Positions 46,828-53,604 of a stretch of 64,000 nucleotides of DNA are shown here, piece by piece. The stretch is from Thalassomonas sp. M1454 (GTDB lineage Bacteria > Pseudomonadota > Gammaproteobacteria > Enterobacterales > Alteromonadaceae). A program made the position numbers and the translations under genes. The number at the start of each line of letters is the position of its first letter. The stretch's first letter is position 1. The notes under the pieces are model-generated. The model made no database searches. It saw nothing but the letters and a program-made list of their open reading frames with translations, and had not been told where the DNA came from. The stretch spans positions 321,554-385,553 of the forward strand of contig NZ_VKDD01000001.1 in NCBI RefSeq assembly GCF_007097525.1, written 5' to 3'.

Positions 46828-46926
46828 AGATAACATCGCCTTAAGTGTCTTAAAACTGTTGTCTAAAGCTAGCTAGGTACGAGTAGAAAGCCAACTGTTT
46901 TTGTCCGTTTAATTGCCTTGCTATAT
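46828..46926 (-). other. attC site with altered core, cassette 6 (ParDE)
   Basis: AGATAACATCGCCTTAAG begins the site (AAC at 46832-46834), and GTCCGTTTAATTGCCTTGCTATAT ends it. The inner AAAGCCAACTGTTTTTGTCC matches attC2 closely. The recombining triplet GTT has become GCT (46920-46922), which should weaken or stop excision here. Confidence 0.7.
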
Positions 46927-46931
46927 TTTTT

Positions 46932-46958
46932 ATACCATAATCTAATATATATTGGTAT
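46932..46958 (+). promoter_or_regulatory. Candidate operator/promoter of parDE
   Basis: ATACCA (46932-46937) and TGGTAT (46953-46958) are inverted around an AT-rich centre containing TATATATT. They lie 18 bp before the parD ATG. ParD proteins normally repress their own promoter through such repeats. Confidence 0.5.
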
Positions 46959-46975
46959 TTAAAAGGTTTTACATT

Positions 46976-47215
46976 ATGGCTAAGAATACAAGCGTAACAT
47001 TGGGCGAGCATTTCGATAAATTTATAAATAAACAACTTAACTCCGGTCGTTATGGTTCAGCAAGTGAAGTAGTACGTGCTGGTTTAAGAGCTCTAGAAGA
47101 TCAGGAAACAAAGATAATGAGTTTACGAAATATGCTAATTGAAGGTGAAAATAGTGGCATCTCAGATTACTCGTATGATTCTTTGATTTCTGAGTTGGAC
47201 AAAGATAATCTCTAA
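46976..47215 (+). CDS. parD: ParD-type antitoxin
   Basis: A 79-aa ribbon-helix-helix antitoxin: MAKNTSVTLGEHFDKFINKQLNSGRYGSASEVVRAGLRALEDQE is the classic ParD N-terminal DNA-binding domain, followed by a toxin-wrapping tail. I start at the ATG at 46976, which has AAAAGG six bases upstream; the longer frame to 46952 runs into the operator. It overlaps parE by one base. It runs opposite to the other cassettes with its own promoter, as toxin-antitoxin cassettes in large integrons often do. Confidence 0.92.
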   Translation: MAKNTSVTLGEHFDKFINKQLNSGRYGSASEVVRAGLRALEDQETKIMSLRNMLIEGENSGISDYSYDSLISELDKDNL

Positions 47216-47508
47216 TGTCGAAATTCGAATTATCAGGAAAAGCTAAAAATGATTTAATAAAAATAGCAAAGTATACTCAATTAACTTGGGGAACAAAGCA
47301 AAGAAATGATTACTTAAAGTTGATAGATAATACTTTCAATCAATTAGCCGACGAACCAATGTTGGGAGTCAATTGCGACTATATAAGAGAAGGTTATCGA
47401 AAACAACCTCAAGGTAGTCACGTAATTTATTATAAAGAGCACAAAAAAAACCAAGTTTTAATCGTTAGAATATTACACAAAAGTATGGATGTTAACCGCG
47501 GGCTATGA
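47215..47508 (+). CDS. parE: ParE-type toxin
   Basis: A 97-aa RelE/ParE-superfamily toxin. FELSGKAKNDLIKIAKYTQLTWGTKQRNDYLKLIDNTFNQLADEPMLG and RKQPQGSHVIYYKEHKKNQVLIVRILHKSMDV follow the family closely, and ParE proteins poison DNA gyrase. Length and the terminal HKSMDV are normal, so the toxin is probably intact. The ATG overlaps the parD stop. The 3' end runs into a short attC-like site. Confidence 0.92.
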   Translation: MSKFELSGKAKNDLIKIAKYTQLTWGTKQRNDYLKLIDNTFNQLADEPMLGVNCDYIREGYRKQPQGSHVIYYKEHKKNQVLIVRILHKSMDVNRGL

Positions 47509-47541
47509 GATATAGAGGCCCTCTTGAGCGACTTGTTATAT
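47489..47541 (-). other. Short attC-like site, cassette 5
   Basis: ATGTTAACCGCGGGC supplies an AAC core (47494-47496), and CTCTTGAGCGACTTGTTATAT supplies GTTATAT (47535-47541). At about 53 bp it is half the length of attC1-4, and its stem is weak (AGAGG/CCTCT inside). It is placed where the site after the DUF6429 gene must be, but its left end overlaps the parE 3' end. Confidence 0.4.
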
Positions 47542-47556
47542 AACAAAACACCCACA

Positions 47557-47781
47557 TTACTTGGCAAATAATTTTTTAAATAGTTCTTCAGATTTTTTAA
47601 GCCCCTCATCAGTAAAACAAACTGATTTGACTTTACCCTTAGGGTCATAAATTAAACCTTTATCGAACAGCCTGTTTGTAACTTCCCAATCCATTTGCTT
47701 CCAGGCTCTGAATTCATCATGTAACGTCAAATATAATAAAGCGAGTGCTGCTTCATCTATTTTGTCTTCATCGAACTCCAT
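47557..47781 (-). CDS. Integron cassette: DUF6429 family protein
   Basis: A 74-aa protein, MEFDEDKIDEAALALLYLTLHDEFRAWKQMDWEVTNRLFDKGLI...KSVCFTDEGLKKSEELFKKLF, matching the DUF6429 pattern. It looks like a small winged-helix-type fold. The start ATG has GGAGGTAAT just upstream and lies 24 bp from attC4. Function is unknown; the family occurs often in cassettes and near toxin-antitoxin genes. Confidence 0.8.
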   Translation of the reverse strand: MEFDEDKIDEAALALLYLTLHDEFRAWKQMDWEVTNRLFDKGLIYDPKGKVKSVCFTDEGLKKSEELFKKLFAK

Positions 47782-47804
47782 ATTACCTCCAAATTATAAT
47801 TGGT

Positions 47805-47900
47805 ATATAACGCCTTACTAAGAGGCTAATGATACTGCTTTTTGCGTTGTTTGCATAAACTGTGACAGTGTTATTTGTCCTATTGAGTAACTTGTTATTT
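47805..47900 (-). other. attC site, cassette 4
   Basis: Ends are ATATAAC (47805-47811) and GTTATTT (47894-47900), 96 bp. The inner pairs GCCTTACTAAGAGGC near the left and GTCCTATTGAGTAAC near the right form the L boxes. The stop of the upstream gene falls inside it. Confidence 0.85.
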
Positions 47901-48239
47901 AGATATTACCCAGTTTTTTCTTTTTTTAGGTGCTCCATTTATAGGAACCCATTCACTCGTTTCACTTACATATTGCAAGGTATATAGTATTTCTGGGTTT
48001 TGGTTAGACACTATTAAACCACACCGAAATCCAACATCCTCTTGTGGAACGAAATACAACTTAGAGCCATTCTCAGTTTTTATGTTTTCTAGAAAAGTTT
48101 TCTCCAGTTTAGAATTAAGCACTTCTTCTAAACCATTAAGCTCGTTTTGTATTTTTAGCAAAAGGATGTCTGTTTTCTCAGTTGCCACAGCACCTATAGA
48201 AATTATGCTTAATATCAAAGCAATGGTTAAATTTTTCAT
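47895..48239 (-). CDS. Integron cassette: unknown secreted protein
   Basis: A 114-aa protein with a signal peptide MKNLTIALILSIISIGAVA. The mature part contains EVLNSKLEKTFLENIKTENGSKLYFVPQEDVGFRCGLIVSNQNPEILYTLQYVSETSEWVPI. I recognise no family. I start at the ATG at 48239, which has AGGA four bases before it; the frame could extend to 48278, but that part lies inside attC3. One mature-part Cys is present. It should act in the periplasm. Confidence 0.7.
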   Translation of the reverse strand: MKNLTIALILSIISIGAVATEKTDILLLKIQNELNGLEEVLNSKLEKTFLENIKTENGSKLYFVPQEDVGFRCGLIVSNQNPEILYTLQYVSETSEWVPINGAPKKRKNWVISK

Positions 48240-48254
48240 CCTATCCTTTAATCT

Positions 48255-48356
48255 TAATAACGCCCCACTAAGGGGCAAATAAATGCTTGGCTAAAATTCT
48301 GGCACGCAGTGACAAAAGCCAAGCTTTATTTGTCCTGCTTTATTGCCTTGTTAGGT
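48255..48356 (-). other. attC site, cassette 3
   Basis: Ends are TAATAAC (48255-48261) and GTTAGGT (48350-48356), a perfect GTTRRRY core, 102 bp. The long inner stem GCTTGGCTAAAATT / GACAAAAGCCAAGC and the GCCCC/GGGGC pair fit a folded single-strand attC. Confidence 0.9.
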
Positions 48357-48731
48357 ATTATTTAGTCTAGTGCTAAATTTAAACTTATGAATACCATACG
48401 TAATTAATGCAAACCCAACAAATGAAAACAGCCCAAAAGTAGTATCTTTTTCATCTATCAAGGATGTAAAAGCGACAAGTGTTAATAGTAAAAAAAACCA
48501 TTCAAAGCTTTGCGCGATTAGTTTAACAAAGGTATGCACAAATGGTTCTTCCGACTTGTTTGAAACTAAAACTATGCCTGCTAAACCAAGTAATATAATA
48601 ATGAACTCTCTTGCAAGAGAAACAACCTCTATAACTTCACTTAAACCAGTTAAATTAAATAAAGACATTCCGATAGCGAAGCATGAAACATGCAAAATTA
48701 TAGCGAGAAATGTTCTGAATACTTCACTCAT
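48351..48731 (-). CDS. Integron cassette: unknown four-helix membrane protein
   Basis: A 126-aa protein with four predicted helices (about 7-25, 38-57, 70-88 and 93-112) and a short basic tail KFKFSTRLNNT. No family is recognised. The ATG is 12 bp from attC2 and the stop lies in attC3, so leader and trailer are minimal as expected of a cassette gene. Confidence 0.7.
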   Translation of the reverse strand: MSEVFRTFLAIILHVSCFAIGMSLFNLTGLSEVIEVVSLAREFIIILLGLAGIVLVSNKSEEPFVHTFVKLIAQSFEWFFLLLTLVAFTSLIDEKDTTFGLFSFVGFALITYGIHKFKFSTRLNNT

Positions 48732-48742
48732 GTTTGAGTAAT

Positions 48743-48841
48743 ACCTAACGCCTCATTAAGAGGCAAAAAATAGTTGGTTAAAATAAGCGACGCAGGAGCA
48801 AAAACCAACTGTTTTTTGTCCTTTTGAATGACTTGTTAGCC
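48743..48841 (-). other. attC site, cassette 2
   Basis: Ends are ACCTAAC (48743-48749), a perfect RYYYAAC, and GTTAGCC (48835-48841). Inner stems are GCCTC/GAGGC and AGTTGGTT/AACCAACT. Total length 99 bp. Confidence 0.9.
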
Positions 48842-49213
48842 TTTCTTTTGCTTGGGTATTAATAAGAAGCGTGCATCTTTACGGACACTTTCAAGACCGA
48901 TTCGAGCACCTTTTCTTTTTTGAGGACTCCATGCTTCACCGTCTTGCCAAAACCTACTTTTTAGGGAAAACCTACTAGATAAATTCCGATCAAATGGTCT
49001 AGTTAAATTTGCAACTCGATCCCACTTATGAGCCAATTCAATTTGTGCTCTTCTAGTATCTGGTGATGGTGCTTCATAATAAGTCACAGTAGAAAAGTAG
49101 GCATCACTTAAAGCATCAAGTGTTTCATTTACCCGATCATGCTCTTTTTCTTTACGTGCTTCTAGTGTTGGTAATAAAGCTACAACATAGCCTAATAATA
49201 CTTCCCAGCTCAA
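48836..49213 (-). CDS. Integron cassette: unknown soluble protein
   Basis: A 125-aa basic protein. After a short hydrophobic start (VLLGYVVALLPTL) comes a charged helical region, HDRVNETLDALSDAYFSTVTYYEAPSPDTRRAQIELAHKWDRVANLTRP, and a basic tail with RFLLIPKQKKG. No family is recognised. The start ATG lies 17 bp from attC1 and has AAGGAG upstream. The stop is inside attC2. Confidence 0.7.
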   Translation of the reverse strand: MSWEVLLGYVVALLPTLEARKEKEHDRVNETLDALSDAYFSTVTYYEAPSPDTRRAQIELAHKWDRVANLTRPFDRNLSSRFSLKSRFWQDGEAWSPQKRKGARIGLESVRKDARFLLIPKQKKG

Positions 49214-49229
49214 TAAATTCTCCTTGAAA

Positions 49230-49328
49230 GGCTAACGCCCCATTAATGGGCAATTTTTAGTTGGCTAAAATAATGAGCGAAGCGAACAAAGCCAACTGTA
49301 AATTGTCCGATTGAATGCCTTGTTAGGT
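49230..49328 (-). other. attC site, cassette 1
   Basis: Ends are GGCTAAC (49230-49236) and GTTAGGT (49322-49328), 99 bp. Inner stems are GCCCC/TGGGC and AGTTGGCT/AGCCAACT. The core GTTAGGT is the same as at attI and attC3. Confidence 0.9.
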
Positions 49329-49334
49329 AGCTGC

Positions 49335-49622
49335 TTAACCTAAGCTTTCTTTTTTAAACTTACGGCGTTTGATTAGGTTAATAAAATAAAACACTGTGCA
49401 CCACACTAAACCAATAATTACACCGGATATAACCGATGTTGCTCCAGATACACCTGGCGTATAATTTGAATCAAAGTACATTAAAGCCTCTAGCCTAAAT
49501 ACAACACTTAACTCAAATAAAACAGCTCCTGCGGCTAAGCCCCATAGCTGATATTTGTATGCTACAAATGCTGAAACAACAAATCCAACAATAGGTATAA
49601 ACCAGTTTACAAACTCAGCCAT
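49335..49622 (-). CDS. Integron first cassette: unknown small membrane protein
   Basis: A 95-aa protein with three hydrophobic stretches (about 5-23, 26-42 and 61-84) and a basic tail, NLIKRRKFKKESLG. No family is recognised. Its ATG is 11 bp from the attI junction, so it is the cassette nearest the integrase and the most likely to be expressed from the cassette promoter. Confidence 0.7.
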   Translation of the reverse strand: MAEFVNWFIPIVGFVVSAFVAYKYQLWGLAAGAVLFELSVVFRLEALMYFDSNYTPGVSGATSVISGVIIGLVWCTVFYFINLIKRRKFKKESLG

Positions 49623-49632
49623 GTTTAAAGCT

Positions 49633-49700
49633 ACCTAACAGCTTATTAGATGGAAAAAATCCTTAATTTTACGAATTTGAATTTCCACCTTTTATTTTTA
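49633..49700 (-). other. attI site of the integron
   Basis: ACCTAAC at 49633-49639 is the complement of the recombination core GTTAGGT. On the intI side there is no further attC, which marks this as attI rather than attC. The outer limit (given here as 49700) is arbitrary. Confidence 0.7.
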
Positions 49701-49708
49701 TTAACACT

Positions 49709-49737
49709 ACTTTAACTTGTACTTACTTGATATTCAA
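49709..49737 (-). promoter_or_regulatory. Candidate cassette promoter (Pc)
   Basis: On the minus strand TTGAAT (complement of 49732-49737) and TAAAGT (complement of 49709-49714) are 17 bp apart and point into the array. It lies about 70 bp before the attI core. A TATAAT at 49823-49828 on the + strand may belong to the intI promoter. Confidence 0.5.
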
Positions 49738-49860
49738 AGAGAAAATAAATTGTCTTTGTTTAAACACGGAATTATTCCTTATTTACTGTTAAAAGGCGGA
49801 ATTAGCATTGTTTTTTATGATCTATAATTAGTTTTGATTAATTGAAAAGGAATTCAAATT

Positions 49861-50826
49861 ATGAAATCTAAATTTTTATTAGATGTAGAAAAACAAATGT
49901 GGACGCGTCAGTATGCAAAGAAAACTATAGAGGCCTATTTATACTGGATTAAAGCGTTTATTAATTTTAATAATAAAGCTCACCCGGATACTCTTCACAA
50001 TGATGATGTTGAATTATTTCTCAGCTTCTTAGCGAATGAAATGCATGTTGCACCTCGTACTCAAGCTCTTGCGTTAAATGCATTAGTATTTTTATATCGA
50101 GAAATATTTTCTAATCCGTTAACTTTAAAATTAAACTTTAATAAAAGCACTGCTCCAACTAAGTTACCTGTAGTTTTAACCAAGCAAGAAATAAAGCAGT
50201 TTTTTAATTTCCTGCCTCCTAAAATGGTGCTTCCTTGCCAGCTAATGTACGGAAGTGGTTTAAGGCTTATGGAAGTTGTTAGGTTGCGAGTTCAAGATAT
50301 AGATTTTGACTATATATCACTACAGATTTGGCAAGCTAAAGGAGGTAAGAACAGACGAGTTACTTTAGCTAAAGAATTAGTAACGTCTCTAAAACAGCAG
50401 ATAAATAAGGCGACTTATTATTATCAACAAGACTTAAAAAATAATAATTATGATGGCGTTTGGTTACCGTTTGCTTTAGCGAAAAAATATCCTAGCGCAC
50501 GTAAACAGTTAGGGTGGCATTTTTTATTTCCATCTAATCGTTTAAGTCTTGACCCTGCAAGTCAAGTTCAGCGGCGTCATCACATAGATGCTTCAGGAAT
50601 ACAAAAGGCGGTAAGAAAAGCAGCAAGCTTGGCTAAGATTCAAAAACGAGTTACTTGCCACACCCTTAGGCATTCATTTGCTACACATTTATTACAACGC
50701 GGTGCCGATATTCGAACTGTACAAGAACAACTTGGCCATAGTGATGTTCGTACTACACAAATTTATACGCACGTGATAGAACGAGGAGCTAGTGGCGTGC
50801 TTAGCCCCTTATCAGATTTACTTTAA
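49861..50826 (+). CDS. intI: Integron integrase IntI
   Basis: A 321-aa tyrosine recombinase that inserts and excises cassettes at attI and attC. The N-terminal SAM-like domain (KTIEAYLYWIKAFINFNNKAHP) precedes a catalytic domain with Arg near 135 (YGSGLRLMEVVRLRVQDID), the HTLRHSFATHLLQRGADIRTVQEQLGHSDVRTTQIYTHV block with His, Arg, His and the Tyr nucleophile near 302. The extra segment FALAKKYPSARKQLGWHFLFPS, found in integron integrases and not other XerC/D relatives, is intact. GAAAAGGA lies upstream of the ATG. It is divergent from the cassettes, as expected. No LexA box is evident upstream. Confidence 0.95.
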   Translation: MKSKFLLDVEKQMWTRQYAKKTIEAYLYWIKAFINFNNKAHPDTLHNDDVELFLSFLANEMHVAPRTQALALNALVFLYREIFSNPLTLKLNFNKSTAPTKLPVVLTKQEIKQFFNFLPPKMVLPCQLMYGSGLRLMEVVRLRVQDIDFDYISLQIWQAKGGKNRRVTLAKELVTSLKQQINKATYYYQQDLKNNNYDGVWLPFALAKKYPSARKQLGWHFLFPSNRLSLDPASQVQRRHHIDASGIQKAVRKAASLAKIQKRVTCHTLRHSFATHLLQRGADIRTVQEQLGHSDVRTTQIYTHVIERGASGVLSPLSDLL

Positions 50827-50836
50827 TGTTTTTGTT

Positions 50837-51508
50837 TTAATTATTAGTTGTCGTTGTATTTAAAAACTCTAAGACCATTTGACTATCTTTTATGTTGGCG
50901 AGCAAGTTGGTTCTGATCACCTCAAGTATTTGTTGTTCTTGGTAGCTAGTTTCTTCAAGGTTAAACGTAACTGGTACACCAACCGATAGAGCTTGGCCAA
51001 CAAGTATTGAAAAAGTTAGATTGATCATAAATACTGGCCAGTTAAGTTCTCGCCAAAGAGGGTCAGTAGGTGAACCTTGCAAATGTGTTGCTAAACGTAG
51101 GTAATGCTGGCCAATGTTTTTATAGATATCGCCTTCTATTTCAGGAAGCTGATTATTCATCATTTCTTGCACTATGATGGCTGTGTACGTTTGCTCTTCT
51201 GTACTCCAGTCTTTAAAGCTGTGGCAAAACTGACTAAAGCGTTCAAGTACAGGTAAGCTTTGTTGATTTAAAATAAGGCTATCTACAAATTCGCCTAAGC
51301 TTTGTTCTAAATGCTGTTTAACCGCATTGTACAAACCAGCTTTCGATTTAAAGTAGTACATAATAGTTGAGTTTTTTACACCGACGGTTTCTCTGATCTT
51401 ACTTAAACTTGCCCCCTGAAAGCCAAATTGTGCAAACTGTTGGGCAGCTGCCAAAATCAACTGCTGTTTAGTAGATGATGCATTACTTTGTTTTGGTGGT
51501 CTTGCCAT
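50837..51508 (-). CDS. TetR family transcriptional regulator
   Basis: A 223-aa repressor. The N-terminal HTH is TKQQLILAAAQQFAQFGFQGASLSKIRETVGVKNSTIMYYFKSKAGLYNAV; the C-terminal ligand domain is not diagnostic. I start at the ATG at 51508, with AAGGA eleven bases before it; an in-frame extension reaches 51565 but adds no HTH sequence. It is divergent from the desaturase fusion gene, with TACCA-type repeats between them, so it probably controls that gene. DesT in Pseudomonas is an analogous lipid-sensing case. Confidence 0.88.
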   Translation of the reverse strand: MARPPKQSNASSTKQQLILAAAQQFAQFGFQGASLSKIRETVGVKNSTIMYYFKSKAGLYNAVKQHLEQSLGEFVDSLILNQQSLPVLERFSQFCHSFKDWSTEEQTYTAIIVQEMMNNQLPEIEGDIYKNIGQHYLRLATHLQGSPTDPLWRELNWPVFMINLTFSILVGQALSVGVPVTFNLEETSYQEQQILEVIRTNLLANIKDSQMVLEFLNTTTTNN

Positions 51509-51627
51509 TGCAGCTAGTTTCCTTGGTTTTTTTATCATATGACTTGGCTCGTAAGTGCCAATCATAACCTGTTTATCATGCTTATAAAATTGATCTTTAC
51601 AACTTATGTACTGATTGATACATTATA

Positions 51628-51655
51628 TACCAACTGGTACATAAACTAATTGGTA
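51628..51655. promoter_or_regulatory. Candidate TetR operator upstream of desaturase fusion
   Basis: TACCAACTGGTA (51628-51639) has perfect 5-bp arms, and another TTGGTA half-site is at 51650-51655, just before the desaturase ATG. It overlaps the likely promoter of the desaturase gene. Confidence 0.5.
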
Positions 51656-51660
51656 ATATT

Positions 51661-53550
51661 ATGACAACAGCAACTAAGGGGCATATTAATGAAGCGGCAA
51701 TTGCCGATTTAACTTTGCTATCGCAACGCCCAGAATTTAAAAAATTACTGTACGTTCCTCAAATTAATTGGGTTATTGCTTTATCTTGTATTTCAGCGTT
51801 AATTGCCTGGGCTGGGCTTTCTTATTTTTGGCTACAAGGTGATATATCAGCTGTTTGGGTCACCATTTTAAGTACTTATACGTTTTTTATTTTTATATTA
51901 ACGGTACATGAAGCGTCACATTTAATTATGTCACGCAATAGTACTTTTAATGATTGGTTTACTAATATTTTAACCTTTATTCCTTACCCTCATATGCCTA
52001 TCGCGGTATTTAGACATCAACATTTAACCCATCATAGAGATACTTGTGGCGAAGAAGATCCTGATGAATATCTTTACCATGGTAATGCCTTGGTACGTAC
52101 ATTTAAGGTATTCACTCAAGACTTGTATTGGAATTATTGGTCATTTAAAAACCGAAAAGGTACCTCAAATAATACGCATTTAGTTAATGTGATTGGCTTT
52201 ACTTCTTATATGGTTATTTTAGCGGTAGGTTTTTCATCAAGCTATTGGTATGAATTTACCATGCTTTACTTTATCCCTCAGCGTATTGGCGTGGCAGTAG
52301 CAATTTACATGTTTGCCTATGTACAACATCCTAGCGATAAATGTGAAGTAAAAGAATCAAGTCCATTTAAAACAACGTCTGTTATTCGAGGGTTTGATAG
52401 TGCCTTTGCTAAAGTGTATTTCGGTCAAAATCGCCACCTAATACATCACTTATATCCAAGTATGCCTATTTATCGAAATTGGCAAGCATGGCAATTAGGT
52501 AAAGATGTATTCGAACGTCAAGAGCTAGTGAACATAGGTATAGATGCCGAAAGTTACACAGAGAAAAACGCAACCAAGATAACTGAATACTTAACACAAC
52601 AAGATAAGTTAGCTGTAACCATAACGGCAATAGCTACGGTTGCGAACGGCATTAAATCTTACACACTTTCACCTATTAATGCTGATGCCAAGCTACCTAA
52701 GTTTACCCCAGGTGCACATATTGACGTTGAAATAAAGCCAGGACTTATACGCCAATATTCGTTATGTAATGCGCCAAGTAACTCCGATGAATATGTTATT
52801 GCAGTACAAAAAGAAGAAAATGGCCGAGGCGGATCTAAGCAATTACACCAACAGTTTAGTATTGGCGATACCGTTATTATTAGTAAGCCACGTAACCTTT
52901 TTGCCTTAAAACCAGCAAATAAAGTTGTGCTGTTTGCTGGTGGCATAGGTATAACTCCAATGCTGTCAATGGCCTGGCAACTGCACCAAAGTAATACTGA
53001 GTTTGAGTTTCATTACTGTGTAGCAACACAGAGTAAGTGGGCATTTAGGGATCAGTGGCAGCAATTACCTTTTGCTGAGTCAATTAAGGTTTATATTGAC
53101 GATGAAGACAGCGCTAATATAGATGCCGAGCAAGTGTTATTGGCAAATAAGCAAGCCGATGTGTATGTGTGTGGCCCTGCTGGTTTTATGAATTATATTG
53201 AGCGCAGCGTAGAAAGTGCAAGCTTAAATAGTAAACAGTTTAATAAAGAAAGTTTTGCTGGCGCAACGGTAGATAAGCATGCAAAACCGTTTCAATTAAG
53301 TATAAAGGGGCGCGATCAGGTGTTTGATATACCTGCAGATAAAAGCATAGTACAAGTACTAAAAGAGCATGAGATATTCATTCCTGTCTCATGTGAAAAC
53401 GGTGTCTGTGGTACCTGTAAGTGTAAAGTAACCCAAGGTGAAGTAGATCATAAAGATATTGTTTTAAATGATAATGAACACCAAAAACAACGCCTATTTA
53501 CACCTTGTATTACTCGAGCAAAAAGTGAGTATTTAGAAATAAGTTTATGA
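51661..53550 (+). CDS. Fatty acid desaturase fused to flavin reductase and ferredoxin
   Basis: A 629-aa fusion. Residues 1 to about 310 are a membrane di-iron desaturase/hydroxylase with several helices and His boxes HEASH, HQHLTHH and HLIHHLYPS. From about 320 to 535 is a flavin/NAD(P)H reductase of the phthalate-dioxygenase-reductase type, with FTPGAHIDVEI, RQYSLCN and GGIGITPML. The C-terminal 85 residues are a [2Fe-2S] ferredoxin with CENGVCGTCKCKV and a later Cys. Desaturase and its electron chain are thus in one chain. The substrate is probably an acyl lipid, as for DesB/DesC of Pseudomonas, but a hydroxylase role is also possible. TetR lies next door. Confidence 0.9.
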   Translation: MTTATKGHINEAAIADLTLLSQRPEFKKLLYVPQINWVIALSCISALIAWAGLSYFWLQGDISAVWVTILSTYTFFIFILTVHEASHLIMSRNSTFNDWFTNILTFIPYPHMPIAVFRHQHLTHHRDTCGEEDPDEYLYHGNALVRTFKVFTQDLYWNYWSFKNRKGTSNNTHLVNVIGFTSYMVILAVGFSSSYWYEFTMLYFIPQRIGVAVAIYMFAYVQHPSDKCEVKESSPFKTTSVIRGFDSAFAKVYFGQNRHLIHHLYPSMPIYRNWQAWQLGKDVFERQELVNIGIDAESYTEKNATKITEYLTQQDKLAVTITAIATVANGIKSYTLSPINADAKLPKFTPGAHIDVEIKPGLIRQYSLCNAPSNSDEYVIAVQKEENGRGGSKQLHQQFSIGDTVIISKPRNLFALKPANKVVLFAGGIGITPMLSMAWQLHQSNTEFEFHYCVATQSKWAFRDQWQQLPFAESIKVYIDDEDSANIDAEQVLLANKQADVYVCGPAGFMNYIERSVESASLNSKQFNKESFAGATVDKHAKPFQLSIKGRDQVFDIPADKSIVQVLKEHEIFIPVSCENGVCGTCKCKVTQGEVDHKDIVLNDNEHQKQRLFTPCITRAKSEYLEISL

Positions 53551-53567
53551 TCTAATCTCTGAATATT

Positions 53568-53600
53568 TCCCTTCAGTAAAATTACACTTTACTGAAGGGA
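53568..53600. terminator. Terminator hairpin between convergent genes
   Basis: Perfect 13-bp arms (53568-53580 and 53588-53600; TCCCTTCAGTAAA and its complement) with a 7-base loop, just after the desaturase stop and just before the FadL stop on the other strand. Confidence 0.75.
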
Positions 53601-53604
53601 GCTA

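Noticed and set aside
47430-47648. 72-aa minus-strand ORF across the parE end
   Set aside because: It overlaps the parE 3' end, the attC-like site and the DUF6429 gene in another frame, and its sequence looks non-protein-like.
48239-48278. N-terminal extension of the secreted cassette protein
   Set aside because: Those 13 codons lie inside attC3 and the ATG at 48239 has a ribosome site and signal peptide.
49740-49860. LexA (SOS) box upstream of intI
   Set aside because: A CTGT is present near 49787 but no ACAG partner at the right spacing was found.
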